Shown here: positions 1-8,801 of the stretch, one piece after another
How the letters are laid out: every line of letters starts with the position of its first letter
How positions within the stretch are numbered: the stretch's first letter is position 1
DNA from: FEN-1088 sp031407985
Lineage (GTDB): Bacteria; Myxococcota_A; Polyangia; Fen-1088
Reading direction: 5' to 3'
DNA: 64,000 bases
NCBI GenBank assembly: GCA_031407985.1
Contig: JANOJB010000189.1
Location: forward strand, 1-64,000
Notes under the pieces: model-generated
Told to the model about the DNA's origin: nothing
The model's database searches: none
Seen by the model: only the letters and a program-made list of their open reading frames with translations
Program-made: the position numbers and the translations under genes

Positions 1-147
1 CGCATGCGCATCATCGCTGCCCTGATGGAAGCCCCGTCCGCGGCCCCGTTTTCTCCGGCACCTCGGCCTACCGGCCGTGGCACCGGTCAGCGCCCCACCC
101 CGCGGGCCACCTCAGGCGCGACTGGCCGGCGAGAGGCCTGCCAATGA
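1..147 (+). CDS. Possible C-terminal end of a transposase (partial)
   Basis: An open frame enters from the left edge and stops at 145-147. Its first residues, RMRIIAALMEAPS, resemble the segment that follows the zinc-binding cysteines at the end of IS91-type transposases; the remaining 35 residues are low-complexity Pro/Arg/Thr. Only 48 residues are visible, so the assignment rests on one short motif. It would fit a mobile-element boundary to the left of the first integrase module. It could also be chance coding in high-GC DNA. Confidence 0.25.
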   Translation, partial: RMRIIAALMEAPSAAPFSPAPRPTGRGTGQRPTPRATSGATGRREACQ

Positions 148-405
148 CTTTTGAGCCGACGCCCCAGCCCACGAAGAGATCCCAGCTTGACCCGCTCCCG
201 ACTGCGGAGACGAAGGTCTGCCTGACCTGCGGCAAGTACGCGAAAGGCCCCCCGAATCTCGCTTGTTTTCCCCGGGAACATGGGCACAACATTGCTACCT
301 ACAGTCGGTTTGAAGCCGGAGCCTTTACCATGCCTTCCCCGTTTTCCATATCTGGCCTACCCTCCGCGCGCCGACTGGTTCGGCATGGCAACATGGGTCG
401 AGCCG

Positions 406-2220
406 ATGCGACGACAATGGCTGGTCTTGCGACTGACGGGGACATGGCTGCTGCTTGCGCCGGGGATGTCCAACGACGTTGGCGCTGCGAATCCTGATCG
501 CCCGCTACATTCCGTAGGCCAGGTCGTGCTTGGTGAGGGTTGGGGATGCGCCTGGCTTCAGAACCGATTCGGATGTTGGGAATCGATTCCCCCCGAAGCC
601 AGGCAACGGGGACGAAGGGACACGTTGCCCACCTGGCGGGCGCAGTTGGGCGGGACCGTTCCCGGCGTCGATCGCACCTGTTCCCTCGAGGGGGATCTGT
701 TGCGTTGCTGGCATCGCCCGCGGCGAGGAGAAGCAGCCCCTCGACCATGGCAGGGAACGGGATCATTTTCGAAACCCCGGGTGGCGATTCCGATGCGGGC
801 GATCGACAAGGAGCTCCTTCCGGGGATGGTGGGGGGAACTTTCGCGTGCGTCAGTTGGGACACGGATCTATGGTGCGCGGGTGACAACACGTATGGTCAG
901 CTGGGTAGTGGGGACGGACCGACCGACACCGCTCGGTTGCTCAACATTGGCGGCGTGACGAACGTAGGGTTCGGCACATGGCACGCGTGCGTCAGCCAAC
1001 AGGAACCACAGTTGGGAGAGAACGCTCTTTACTGCTGGGGCCGCAACGACGCCGGACAACTCGGGATCAAGGGCCCGGATGTTTGCCGTGTAGCCGACGG
1101 CGAAGTCCCGTGCGCGAAGACGCCCCAGCGGGTCCCCTTTCGGTTGGGGCTGCACGGATTGATGTTGGCCCGCAACTGGGGACCGGGCGAGCTGCGTGCG
1201 GGTGATCTCTTCACGTGTAGTCACCACAGGGCCGGTATCGTTTGCTGGGGCGCCAGTCGCGACGGCGTTTTCGGCCGCGCCGACCTGTGCCCCGAGGATC
1301 TCCGGCGATCGTGGCCGACGCGCCACGGGCTTGTTCCCGCGCCCAGCGCGACCTGCTCGCCGACACCCGTTGCCATTCCCGGTAGCGACCGCTTCAAAAG
1401 CAACTTTGGGATCCCCCGCCATCGAGGTCCGTCGCCCGATCCGACGGAGGTCACGACGAAATACGCCATCGGTCCGCGTGGCATTTGCATGGTCTCCGAT
1501 GCCGGAGAGATTTGGTGTCGCGGTGCCATACCGAGTCCTCGGAATCTGGTCGCGGAACAGGTTGCGGTCAGTCCGGGTGACGACGCGAGTGCCTGCGCGC
1601 TGACCAAGAACGGTCGACTCTATTGCTGGGGCGAAGGCTATTCGCCCGCTGGTGTGCCGGATCGCCCGCTGCGCATCGAGCTGGGGGAATTACCGCGACC
1701 GGAGAAGACAACCCCGACGTTTCAATCGACGGAGACCCGCACGGGGCAGCCTTGGGGACGGACGTGCGCGGTTCCCCACGCGTGCGGAGACTCCAGGCGC
1801 AGTCTGATCCCATGCGCATCAACTGCCGCCGCGCGGACGTGGTCCGAGATCTCCGCTTCCGGGGACCAGTTCGTCGGTCAGGTCGTCAGCGCAACGGGAC
1901 CACTGGTCGTCGGGTCGACCTTCCTGGGTTGCCCCGATTTCGATCCTGTGGCCGGTAAAGCGATCACGGTCATGCCCTGCTGTCACGTTGGGGGCGGGCC
2001 CATCATGATCGCCGGATCAGACTCACCGCTGGTCCTCAGTTGCACGGATGAACCGTTTCAAACGTACACCGGCGGCTTTGCTGGCGGCCAATCCGTGATC
2101 GCGACCGGTTTGTTGTCTCGTGCAACCGACGACCACGGAACGACATGGAAGCTTTCCGGCGACATCGCGGTGTGCCTGAAGACACCAGTCGAAAAAGGAC
2201 ACCCACGCGATCCGCGCTGA
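406..2220 (+). CDS. Secreted RCC1-repeat (beta-propeller) protein
   Basis: A 604-residue protein, probably exported. From the chosen ATG the N-terminus reads as a signal peptide (MRRQWLVLRL followed by a hydrophobic stretch to about residue 28); an in-frame ATG at 385 is the alternative. Degenerate RCC1 blades are visible: DLWCAGDNTYGQLGSGD, ALYCWGRNDAGQLG, GIVCWGASRDGVFG, EIWCRG and RLYCWGEG. Secreted RCC1-like propellers rich in Cys-Trp-Gly are common in myxobacteria, with no known enzymatic role. The last 150 residues (Cys-rich, ending near SGDIAVCLKTP) are not RCC1-like. It lies outside the att-bounded island, on the integrase-1 side, and could be cargo of that element. Its 3' end overlaps an antisense gene. 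Confidence 0.6.
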   Translation: MRRQWLVLRLTGTWLLLAPGMSNDVGAANPDRPLHSVGQVVLGEGWGCAWLQNRFGCWESIPPEARQRGRRDTLPTWRAQLGGTVPGVDRTCSLEGDLLRCWHRPRRGEAAPRPWQGTGSFSKPRVAIPMRAIDKELLPGMVGGTFACVSWDTDLWCAGDNTYGQLGSGDGPTDTARLLNIGGVTNVGFGTWHACVSQQEPQLGENALYCWGRNDAGQLGIKGPDVCRVADGEVPCAKTPQRVPFRLGLHGLMLARNWGPGELRAGDLFTCSHHRAGIVCWGASRDGVFGRADLCPEDLRRSWPTRHGLVPAPSATCSPTPVAIPGSDRFKSNFGIPRHRGPSPDPTEVTTKYAIGPRGICMVSDAGEIWCRGAIPSPRNLVAEQVAVSPGDDASACALTKNGRLYCWGEGYSPAGVPDRPLRIELGELPRPEKTTPTFQSTETRTGQPWGRTCAVPHACGDSRRSLIPCASTAAARTWSEISASGDQFVGQVVSATGPLVVGSTFLGCPDFDPVAGKAITVMPCCHVGGGPIMIAGSDSPLVLSCTDEPFQTYTGGFAGGQSVIATGLLSRATDDHGTTWKLSGDIAVCLKTPVEKGHPRDPR

Positions 2221-2585
2221 GCTGATGAAAGGCGCGACGTCCCTGGCGACGAAGCGACCAGGTCGTGGGCGACCGGCTCCATCGGCCCGTCGGCCCAATC
2301 GGTGTCTTGCCACGAGTGAACCAGGGCCTCGTCAGTCTTGCAGACGAGGCAGTAGGCGAAGATGGAATCGTCGTCGGTCTTGTTGACCCACATGAGCCCG
2401 AGGCAGTGCTGGCCCCCCGGCCGGCGCCGGCACTCGATGAGTGTTTCGCGAAATTCTCCCCGTTCGAGCGGGCCGGCGTACTCGATGAATTGGGCCACGC
2501 GGACCATCTGCCGTCGGATGCGCAGGTTGTCGGTGGGGATATTGCCGTGCTCGTCCATCCAGTGGTGCGGGTCGATGATGCGCAT
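2058..2585 (-). CDS. Conserved-looking hypothetical protein next to the integrase module
   Basis: I do not know a function. The chosen ATG at 2585 gives MRIIDPHHWMDEHGNIP, followed by a compact region with GLMWVNKTDDDSIFAYCLVC and the acidic tail DTDWADGPMEPV; composition and Cys spacing look like a real small globular protein. The first ~120 residues are well composed. The last ~50 are antisense to the end of the RCC1 gene and look random, so the original C-terminus may have been lost or changed when the two sequences were joined. A longer upstream extension (to 2813) is possible but reads like noncoding sequence. It is divergent from the excisionase at 2802. Confidence 0.5.
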   Translation of the reverse strand: MRIIDPHHWMDEHGNIPTDNLRIRRQMVRVAQFIEYAGPLERGEFRETLIECRRRPGGQHCLGLMWVNKTDDDSIFAYCLVCKTDEALVHSWQDTDWADGPMEPVAHDLVASSPGTSRLSSAQRGSRGCPFSTGVFRHTAMSPESFHVVPWSSVARDNKPVAITDWPPAKPPVYV

Positions 2586-2801
2586 GGCTACCCTGTAGCA
2601 CGAGCCGACCCTCCGTTGTCCAGCAAGGGCCGTGCTTCCCACGGAGCGGTGTTGGTCGATAGCCCCAGACACCTCTCGCGCAGCTGGCGCGAGATCACGC
2701 CGAATTTTAGTCCGGGCCGTCGGCAGCAACCGGTTGTTGGTCTGCCCGAGTGACCTCCTGGAGGGAATGGACCGACCATTCCTTGGTGAGGAGCCCGCCC
2801 C

Positions 2802-2984
2802 ATGTCGTACCAATCCGCATTATCTGATCCGTTCCTGACCATTGCCGAAGCAGCGGCTCTGCTGCGCGTCAACGTGAAAACGATCCACGTCATGTTGGCC
2901 GATGGGCTTCCGCACCTGCGCCCCTCAAAGAGGATCATCCGCATCGATCGCACCGTGTTACTTTCGTGGCGCAAGGTCGCGTAG
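2802..2984 (+). CDS. Excisionase-like helix-turn-helix protein (Xis-type)
   Basis: A 60-residue protein with the layout of the HTH_17/excisionase family: FLTIAEAAALLRVNVKTIH is the helix-turn-helix and RIIRIDRTVLLSW the C-terminal wing. Such proteins bend DNA at att sites and steer tyrosine integrases toward excision. It ends 19 bp before the integrase ATG, so the two are probably co-transcribed. A second, sequence-divergent copy at 28023 has the same position relative to its own integrase. Confidence 0.75.
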   Translation: MSYQSALSDPFLTIAEAAALLRVNVKTIHVMLADGLPHLRPSKRIIRIDRTVLLSWRKVA

Positions 2985-3003
2985 CCCGCCAAGGGAGAAC
3001 ACC

Positions 3004-4146
3004 ATGGCGGTCTATCAGCACAAAGAGAAGTACACGGACGAGAACGGCAACGTGAAGACGAAGAAGACGTGGCGCTACCGGAGGCAATTCCGCTTCGACG
3101 GTCGGCTCATCAAGCTATCAGGCACCCCGGCTGTAAATACCAAGCCGGGCGCGGAAGCTGCCGAGCGAAGGGCGATCGACGCCGCAATGAAGGCCCCCGC
3201 CGCGCCCACCCCACGACAAAAGGAGGTACCCACGTTCGCGGCGTTCGCCGGCACATTCATGGCGACGTACGCGACGACTAACAACAAACCCAGTGAACAG
3301 ACGGCGAAGGACAGCATCCTCAAGCATCATTTGCTCCCGGCCTTCGGGTCCATGCAGCTTGACGCCATCACGTCAGGCGACGTGGAACTGTTGAAGGCCA
3401 CGTTGCTCAAGACCGAAAAGAACCCCGGCGGCGTCAGCAGAAAACGCGTGAACAACATCCTCCACGTGCTCAGCAAGATCCTGAAGTATGGCCTTGACGT
3501 GGGGGTGACGGACAAAATCCCACGGATCAAGACGCTGAGGGTGGACCCGCAAAGGTTCGATTTCTTCACCTTCGAGGAACTCGAGGCGTTGGTGGGGGCG
3601 GCACAGACGGAACCGCAATGGCGTGCCGCGGTGTTGGTCGCGGGGGAGGCCGGTCTTCGACTGGGGGAGATCCTGGCGTTGCGGTGGGAAGACTTGGATC
3701 TTGGGCGTGGTCAGCTCCAGGTGATGCACACGAACTGGCGGGGCAAGATCGGATCGCCGAAGGGTGGCAAGGAACGGGTCGTGCCGCTGACGTCGCGGCT
3801 GCTGGCTGCAATCAAGGGCCAGCGGCACCTGCGTGGTCCTCTGGTGTTCTGCCGGGACGACGGGGCGACGTGGACAAACACCACGATGCGGGCGGGAATC
3901 AAACGGCAGGAAAAGCGGGCGCGGCTGAGGATCACCGGGTGGCACGTCCTTCGTCACACGTTCTGCAGCCACCTGGCTATGCGCGGAGCGCCCGCGAAGG
4001 CGATCCAAGATCTGGCCGGGCACCAATCGATCGCCGTCACAAACCGGTACATGCACCTGGCACCTGGAGCGCTGAGAACGGCGATCGACTTACTGGAGTC
4101 GGCGCCGTTGCAAGCCAGTTGCAAGGACGTTCGGAAATCAGCTTAA
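3004..4146 (+). CDS. int: Tyrosine site-specific integrase (copy 1)
   Basis: A 380-residue phage/ICE-type integrase. An N-terminal arm-binding region comes first, then an SAM-like core-binding domain (about residues 80-180), then the catalytic domain with all expected residues: Arg in AGEAGLRLGEILAL, the beta-hairpin Lys in PKGGKERVVPL, HVLRHTFCSHL for HxxR, GHQSIAVT for the second His, and Tyr in NRYMHL. The start at 3004 follows AAGGGAGAA. The stop lies 8 bp before the tRNA-His-derived att core, so this integrase belongs to an element extending leftward from that site, not to the island on the right. It closely resembles the integrase at 28332: long shared blocks run from the core-binding domain to the end. 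Confidence 0.93.
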   Translation: MAVYQHKEKYTDENGNVKTKKTWRYRRQFRFDGRLIKLSGTPAVNTKPGAEAAERRAIDAAMKAPAAPTPRQKEVPTFAAFAGTFMATYATTNNKPSEQTAKDSILKHHLLPAFGSMQLDAITSGDVELLKATLLKTEKNPGGVSRKRVNNILHVLSKILKYGLDVGVTDKIPRIKTLRVDPQRFDFFTFEELEALVGAAQTEPQWRAAVLVAGEAGLRLGEILALRWEDLDLGRGQLQVMHTNWRGKIGSPKGGKERVVPLTSRLLAAIKGQRHLRGPLVFCRDDGATWTNTTMRAGIKRQEKRARLRITGWHVLRHTFCSHLAMRGAPAKAIQDLAGHQSIAVTNRYMHLAPGALRTAIDLLESAPLQASCKDVRKSA

Positions 4147-4186
4147 GTATTCGAAATATTTGGGTGAGCGACGGGGATTGAACCCG
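4143..4186. repeat. Left att direct repeat (tRNA-His 3'-end copy)
   Basis: This 44-bp stretch matches 29411-29454 with two mismatches (4149 and 4154); positions 4155-4186 are a 32-bp perfect match. The shared core includes the 3' acceptor and T-arm end of tRNA-His. Only the tRNA end is present here, without the rest of the gene. That is the expected signature of an attachment site left by integration into a tRNA 3' end. It marks the junction between the left element (integrase 1) and the 25-kb island. Confidence 0.88.
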
Positions 4187-4840
4187 GTCGGAACGAAAAC
4201 GAAAAACCACAGCGCCGCACCGACTTGCACAATGTTCGCGCTGGGTTACGGGTTTTCGGAAGGGTCGTTTGAGGGCGGTAGGGAATGCCTGAACTCGCCT
4301 GAAGTCGGTTCATCTGGGCGACAGGTGGGCGACAACAAGTGGCGACCGGAGGGATTCGGGAAAACGCCCGGTCGCCTTGATTGAGTTGAGTTGAGCTGCT
4401 GATCTCCTTCGGCCAGGTTGAAGCTGGTGTTTGCTCGGCGCGCGATCAGGGTGCGCTCCCCTACCAGAGCGCCGAGGACTGCTCTCCGCAGGAGAGCAGC
4501 CGCAGGCGCAATCGTGCACCCTCGACGCAACGGTTAGGAGCCAACCACCGACGCGCACGAAACCCAGCCGATGATCTCGCGCACAGTTTCGGCACGTGGG
4601 TGCGGTCGATTTCGACCGGTCTTGTGAGGTTCCGATTTCCGGCGCGAGATGGGCCTTGACAGCGCCGATCGGCCGTCCGACCATCCCGTTCCCCGCTGTC
4701 GAGCGGTATTCGAGGGAGGTCCGGGAATGGCGACATCGCAATCAGGCTCTGGCGATTCAGGCGGCGGTCGGTCGGATGCGTTTGTAGCGCACCGATGGGA
4801 ACCCGCAGCCACTTCGGTGGTCGAATAGAGGAGGACGCGC
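4187..4840. other. Intergenic left margin of the island
   Basis: I see no convincing gene in these 654 bases; the open frames on both strands are short and compositionally random. It contains a strong hairpin (4479-4499) and ends with the ribosome-binding sequence GAGGAGGA just before the first cargo gene. The promoter of the cargo operon should lie here, but I cannot place a reliable -35/-10 pair. Confidence 0.5.
4479..4499. repeat. Perfect 9-bp hairpin
   Basis: CTGCTCTCC and its reverse complement GGAGAGCAG are separated by GCA. There is no downstream T-run, so it is not a classical terminator. It lies between the att repeat and the cargo operon and could be a protein-binding site or transcript structure. 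Confidence 0.45.
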
Positions 4841-7108
4841 ATGCCCATCACAGGACTGACAGTCGTTGGACGCCCGTTCGCGCTCTGGCCGGCGACACTC
4901 CAAGTTATGCCGGGCGGCGTACTCGACGCCGGCTTTGGCCGGTTCTTCGTGGGTGTCACGTTGCAGAACACCAGCGGCGCGGCGTGGCCGGCCACCGAAG
5001 CTCACCTCACCCAGCGTGGCCGCCAGATCCTCGCCGCGGCGGGGATCACCGTAGGCGAGGGCCTGTCGCTCGGTGACGGCGCCGCCCTGGGCCAGACCGC
5101 CTCGGGGGAATGGATCTCGATTCCCGCGCTGGCCAACAATGCTTCGCAGGTGGTGTTCTTCAAGCTCGACGTGAGCAAGGCGGCGGTCGGCGCGCACACC
5201 CTTGAGATCGAAGTTCGGGATCCGGCGGTGCCGGCAACGCTGCTCAAGGTGGCCGCGCCGTTGTTCGTGTCGCGGACGGTGATGTCGGGGACGCAGCGAG
5301 CATTTACGTCTTCGTGCGATCGGGGAACGCTGACAGCGTCTCTGTCCGCGGTCACGATGGATCAGGAGCTGTTCCGGCGCGTGCTGACACGAGCGCGGGC
5401 GGTGGCGGGTACGCCGCCTGCCGGAATCAGGACGCCCGCGGAAACGGAGCGCGTGCGCCAGCGCCTGAAAGCCGTGCTGTGCGGCGAAGAGAGCGACGTA
5501 TGCGCCGTGTTCGCGGATCTCACCAGTTCCTGCGCGGTACCGCCTGGACTTCCGCCGGGGCCGGCACCAGCGGGAGGCCTCGGTGCGCTCGGCATTTTCT
5601 CGACGACGGCGACGGACCTTCGCGACCGCACCCGGATCGCGGACGGCAGCGTGGGCTCGAACGGAACGGTCGCGACGGGGAATGACAGCGTCATCAACGG
5701 CAACATCACGGCCGGCGGAAACGTCACGGTCGGCGATCGGACCCGCGTCCAAGGGGATGTGACGACGGCGGGTCTGATCAATCGGACGCAGAGCGGGGGA
5801 TCGGTAATCACGGGCGCCGCGAGACAAGGCGCTCCATACACGCCACTGACGATTGCGACGAAGACCGTTTCGACGAACACGACCAACGTCACCGTCAACA
5901 ACGACGCGACGCAGACGATCAACCCAGGCACATACGGCGTCGTCACACTCCGTGCACGCGCGAAGGTGACGTTCAATACCGGCCTCTATCAGATGTCTCA
6001 GCTCATTGTCGAGCCGGATGTGATCCTCACATTCAACATGCCGACCGGCCCGCTCGACATCCGGGTCAAGGACAACCTGACGTTCGGGGATCGCGTGATC
6101 GTGAAGCTCGGAGCAGCGACTGCCCCCGGAGCGCTGGCGCAGTTCTATTCGAACCAGACGACTGAGGTTCGAGTGGGTACGGACATCGTTTTCTTCCCGG
6201 TCGCGATGGCCGTTCCGAACGGAAGCATCCACGTGTTTTCGCGGACGAACGTGATCGGGTCGCTTCAGGCAAAGACGGTGACGATGGAGCCCGACACCGG
6301 TGTCGCGCGGGTGCCGGCCGACGATTGGCTGGGAACCGGGGCGACGGGCCTCGAGTTTCTGGGCTATCCCACCGGCGTCGCGTATTCCGTCCTCTACAAC
6401 GAGGGCTTCTTCGGGACGACCGGTCCGCTCGCGTTCGGGACGCTGCAATGGAAGACGCTACTCGCGAACGCGATGCTTCTGTTCGACCTCGGGCTTCCGG
6501 GTGCGATCGGCGCTGAGTTGATCTCAATGGCGGCGAAGGCGGTGATCGGAAACGTCAAGACGTCGGTCTTGAACGCGCCTACGACAGCGCCGGGGACGAA
6601 CCCGCCCGCGACGCAGGCGGGTTCGGTCGACGCGGCCGTCGCAAGAGTAACGGCATCACGATCGCTTGGTTTCCCGCTGTTCGGGCAACTCGACGCGGCT
6701 CCCGGCGAACCGAACACGACGCCGGTGGCTTCACTTGGGGGCACGTTCACATCATCGGGTTTCCTCACCAACACGGAAATCAGCAATCTCATCGGTGGAG
6801 GGCCTCAGGCCGACCTCAAGGTGCACAAATCGGGCGCAGGCACCGGCGTCACGCGCGGGCGCATCTCGGGGCTCGTCGCGATATCCCCCCGGGACGACGC
6901 GACCGGGACGCTCCATTTCATCAATCAGCTGATGATCGTGCCTGAGGTGGCCAACACGAAGATCGCTGGGATGGGTGACTCGGGCTCGCTGTGGATTCAG
7001 ACAACCACGGGAAAGGTCGTCGGCCTGGCCCACACGGTGGGCTCGGGCGGCGCGGTCATCTCGCGCATCGAGGACGTCATCAATGCCCTTCAAATCCAGC
7101 TTGCGTGA
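4841..7108 (+). CDS. Ig/beta-helix protein ending in the Asp-Ser half of a trypsin-like protease
   Basis: 755 residues with no signal peptide. Residues 1-145 look like an Ig-type beta domain (VGVTLQNTSG...ASQVVFFKLDV). About 250-500 is a right-handed beta-solenoid-like stretch (TRIADGSVGSNG, NGNITAGGNVTVGDRTRVQG), a type common in myxobacterial surface proteins. Residues ~590-755 match the C-terminal part of bacterial trypsin-like proteases: SVDAAVAR with the catalytic-type Asp597, KSGAGTGVTRG, then MGDSGSLW with Ser714 and VVGLAHT. The N-terminal protease part with the catalytic His is absent here but is present in the next gene, 13 bp downstream. GAGGAGGA precedes the ATG. The first gene of the cargo operon. 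The protease assignment of the C-terminus is solid at motif level; the split function is inference. Confidence 0.72.
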   Translation: MPITGLTVVGRPFALWPATLQVMPGGVLDAGFGRFFVGVTLQNTSGAAWPATEAHLTQRGRQILAAAGITVGEGLSLGDGAALGQTASGEWISIPALANNASQVVFFKLDVSKAAVGAHTLEIEVRDPAVPATLLKVAAPLFVSRTVMSGTQRAFTSSCDRGTLTASLSAVTMDQELFRRVLTRARAVAGTPPAGIRTPAETERVRQRLKAVLCGEESDVCAVFADLTSSCAVPPGLPPGPAPAGGLGALGIFSTTATDLRDRTRIADGSVGSNGTVATGNDSVINGNITAGGNVTVGDRTRVQGDVTTAGLINRTQSGGSVITGAARQGAPYTPLTIATKTVSTNTTNVTVNNDATQTINPGTYGVVTLRARAKVTFNTGLYQMSQLIVEPDVILTFNMPTGPLDIRVKDNLTFGDRVIVKLGAATAPGALAQFYSNQTTEVRVGTDIVFFPVAMAVPNGSIHVFSRTNVIGSLQAKTVTMEPDTGVARVPADDWLGTGATGLEFLGYPTGVAYSVLYNEGFFGTTGPLAFGTLQWKTLLANAMLLFDLGLPGAIGAELISMAAKAVIGNVKTSVLNAPTTAPGTNPPATQAGSVDAAVARVTASRSLGFPLFGQLDAAPGEPNTTPVASLGGTFTSSGFLTNTEISNLIGGGPQADLKVHKSGAGTGVTRGRISGLVAISPRDDATGTLHFINQLMIVPEVANTKIAGMGDSGSLWIQTTTGKVVGLAHTVGSGGAVISRIEDVINALQIQLA

Positions 7109-7121
7109 GGAGAGGGTAACC

Positions 7122-8786
7122 ATGAGCGCCGAGCCAACTTCTGTAGAAACGAAAACGTTGTCCGACGTGGCGTTCGGGGAGGGACGTCGTCTTGCCGCCG
7201 ATCCGAACATCGTCGCCGTCGGTCACGGAGCGAAGTTCCGAGGTGGAGAGGCCGTCGACCGCGCAAGCGTGATCTTCTTCGTGAAGGAGAAGGTCGCGTC
7301 CCTGGCGGCGCTTCGTGAACGAGGAAGCTGGGTCATCCCGCCCGTCATCGAGGGATTTCCGACGGACGTGGTGGAGGTCGGCCAACTGGCCGCGGCCAAC
7401 GCCGACCGCGCGCCGCCGGTCGGCAATCGAGGGACGCGCATCGACGATCCCTTGATCGGCGGTGTGGCCACGATGAGCCTCGGAACCTCACCCGCAGGAC
7501 CGGGGGGGTACGGAACGCTCGGCGGGCAGGCCTTCGACACCGCGACGCGTGCCCCGCTGGTTATTTCGAATGCGCACGTCTGGGGGCTGACCGCGGGGAC
7601 CGAAGTCGTGCAGCCCATCATGGCCTCGGCGATTCTCGGTGCGCCTGTGGCGACGGCAACACTCGGTACGCCACCCGCGCTCGTGCAGACACGAATCCCG
7701 ACCGGAATGGTCGCACCTGTCGCCTTCGCCAACTCCGTGTGCCAGACCTTTCTCATCACCGGCAGCGACAACGATCCGATCCCTGCGGGGCGGACGGCGA
7801 CGCCGGTGCCGGCAACGACGCGCACGGACAGCGAGCAGGTGACCGTGAGCGCGCCCGTCGTGGGCCTGCCTCCAGCGGGTGTGCGGCTTTCGCCGACCGT
7901 GTCGTGGGCGTATCAGCGGCTCGCGAGCACGGCGGTCCTGCGAAACACGACGAACATAGCCCGGCCGGCAACGAGGGTGCTGACGGCCAGACGCCTGTTT
8001 ACGAACCTAGCGTCCTACTCGGGCAGTCAGCCCATAAACTTCTACGCCGAAATCGTTCCGGCGCCCGGTGGAGGAGCGACGACTGTGTCCGCGCACTTCG
8101 CACTGGCGGTCCTCTATCCGCTGGCGACCGGGGACAAGTTCATCCCGCGCGTGCTGCGACCGACGGCGCGCGCGGGGGTGACTATGGTGACGACGGCGTT
8201 CTCGGGCTTTCCGGCACCGGCGCGCATTCTGAACCCGGCGGTGCTTCCGGCGATAGCGGGTGGGTTCGCTGTCGACAGCGACCAGTCAGGAGCATTCATA
8301 TCCCCGCCAGGAGGATCGGGTCTGCCCGTGGGGACCTTTGTGCTCAAGCTGCCCGCGAGTGTGCGCGTCTTCGTTCCGATCGGGACGCAGGTTATTCTCG
8401 ATATCGCCTTGGGCGCCAGCCCTCTGGGTGTCGTCGCCATCAACAGCGCTCGCGATCAGGTCGCCAATACGTTCACCACGAGCCCAGGGCCCACCACGGG
8501 GCGAACACTCGTGACTATCTCAGCCTCGGAGATCGTCGAAGTGGTTCTCACCGGGGTGACGGACGCCCAACTATTCGGCGTGACTAGCAAGAAGACCAGC
8601 CCAGAGACATCGCCACTCACATACGCCGGCACGATCAGCACCGCGGATCTCACACCGAAGGGCGTCTGGGCCGCCAGCCTGTTTGTCCAAGAGGTGGACT
8701 CCGGCGTTCCGGAGTCCGCGAACATCGTCGAGACGGCTATCGGGCAAGCGAGCCTGATCGCCGATTGCACCTTCAGCGTGGCGTAA
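7122..8786 (+). CDS. Protein starting with the His half of a trypsin-like protease
   Basis: 554 residues, no signal peptide. Residues 20-100 carry the typical N-terminal segment of the same bacterial protease family (PNIVAVGHGAKFRGGE, SVIFFVKEKV, EGFPTDVVEVG). Then comes GYGTLGGQAFD, where the family usually has Cys at the second Gly, and ISNAHVWG with the catalytic-type His152. No GDSG motif or Asp segment follows. The remainder (about 300-554) is a beta-rich region with no family I recognise. Taken with the preceding gene, the catalytic triad is distributed over two proteins. GAGGAG lies 8-10 bp before the ATG; a longer upstream frame (from 6975) overlaps the previous gene and is rejected. 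Confidence 0.7.
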   Translation: MSAEPTSVETKTLSDVAFGEGRRLAADPNIVAVGHGAKFRGGEAVDRASVIFFVKEKVASLAALRERGSWVIPPVIEGFPTDVVEVGQLAAANADRAPPVGNRGTRIDDPLIGGVATMSLGTSPAGPGGYGTLGGQAFDTATRAPLVISNAHVWGLTAGTEVVQPIMASAILGAPVATATLGTPPALVQTRIPTGMVAPVAFANSVCQTFLITGSDNDPIPAGRTATPVPATTRTDSEQVTVSAPVVGLPPAGVRLSPTVSWAYQRLASTAVLRNTTNIARPATRVLTARRLFTNLASYSGSQPINFYAEIVPAPGGGATTVSAHFALAVLYPLATGDKFIPRVLRPTARAGVTMVTTAFSGFPAPARILNPAVLPAIAGGFAVDSDQSGAFISPPGGSGLPVGTFVLKLPASVRVFVPIGTQVILDIALGASPLGVVAINSARDQVANTFTTSPGPTTGRTLVTISASEIVEVVLTGVTDAQLFGVTSKKTSPETSPLTYAGTISTADLTPKGVWAASLFVQEVDSGVPESANIVETAIGQASLIADCTFSVA

Positions 8787-8801
8787 GGCGGCGGAGGCTC
8801 A

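Noticed and set aside
4757..6448. 563-residue open frame on the minus strand opposite the first cargo gene
   Set aside because: Very Arg/His-rich, no domain or start signal, and it mirrors a plus-strand gene with clear protease motifs; a typical high-GC antisense shadow.
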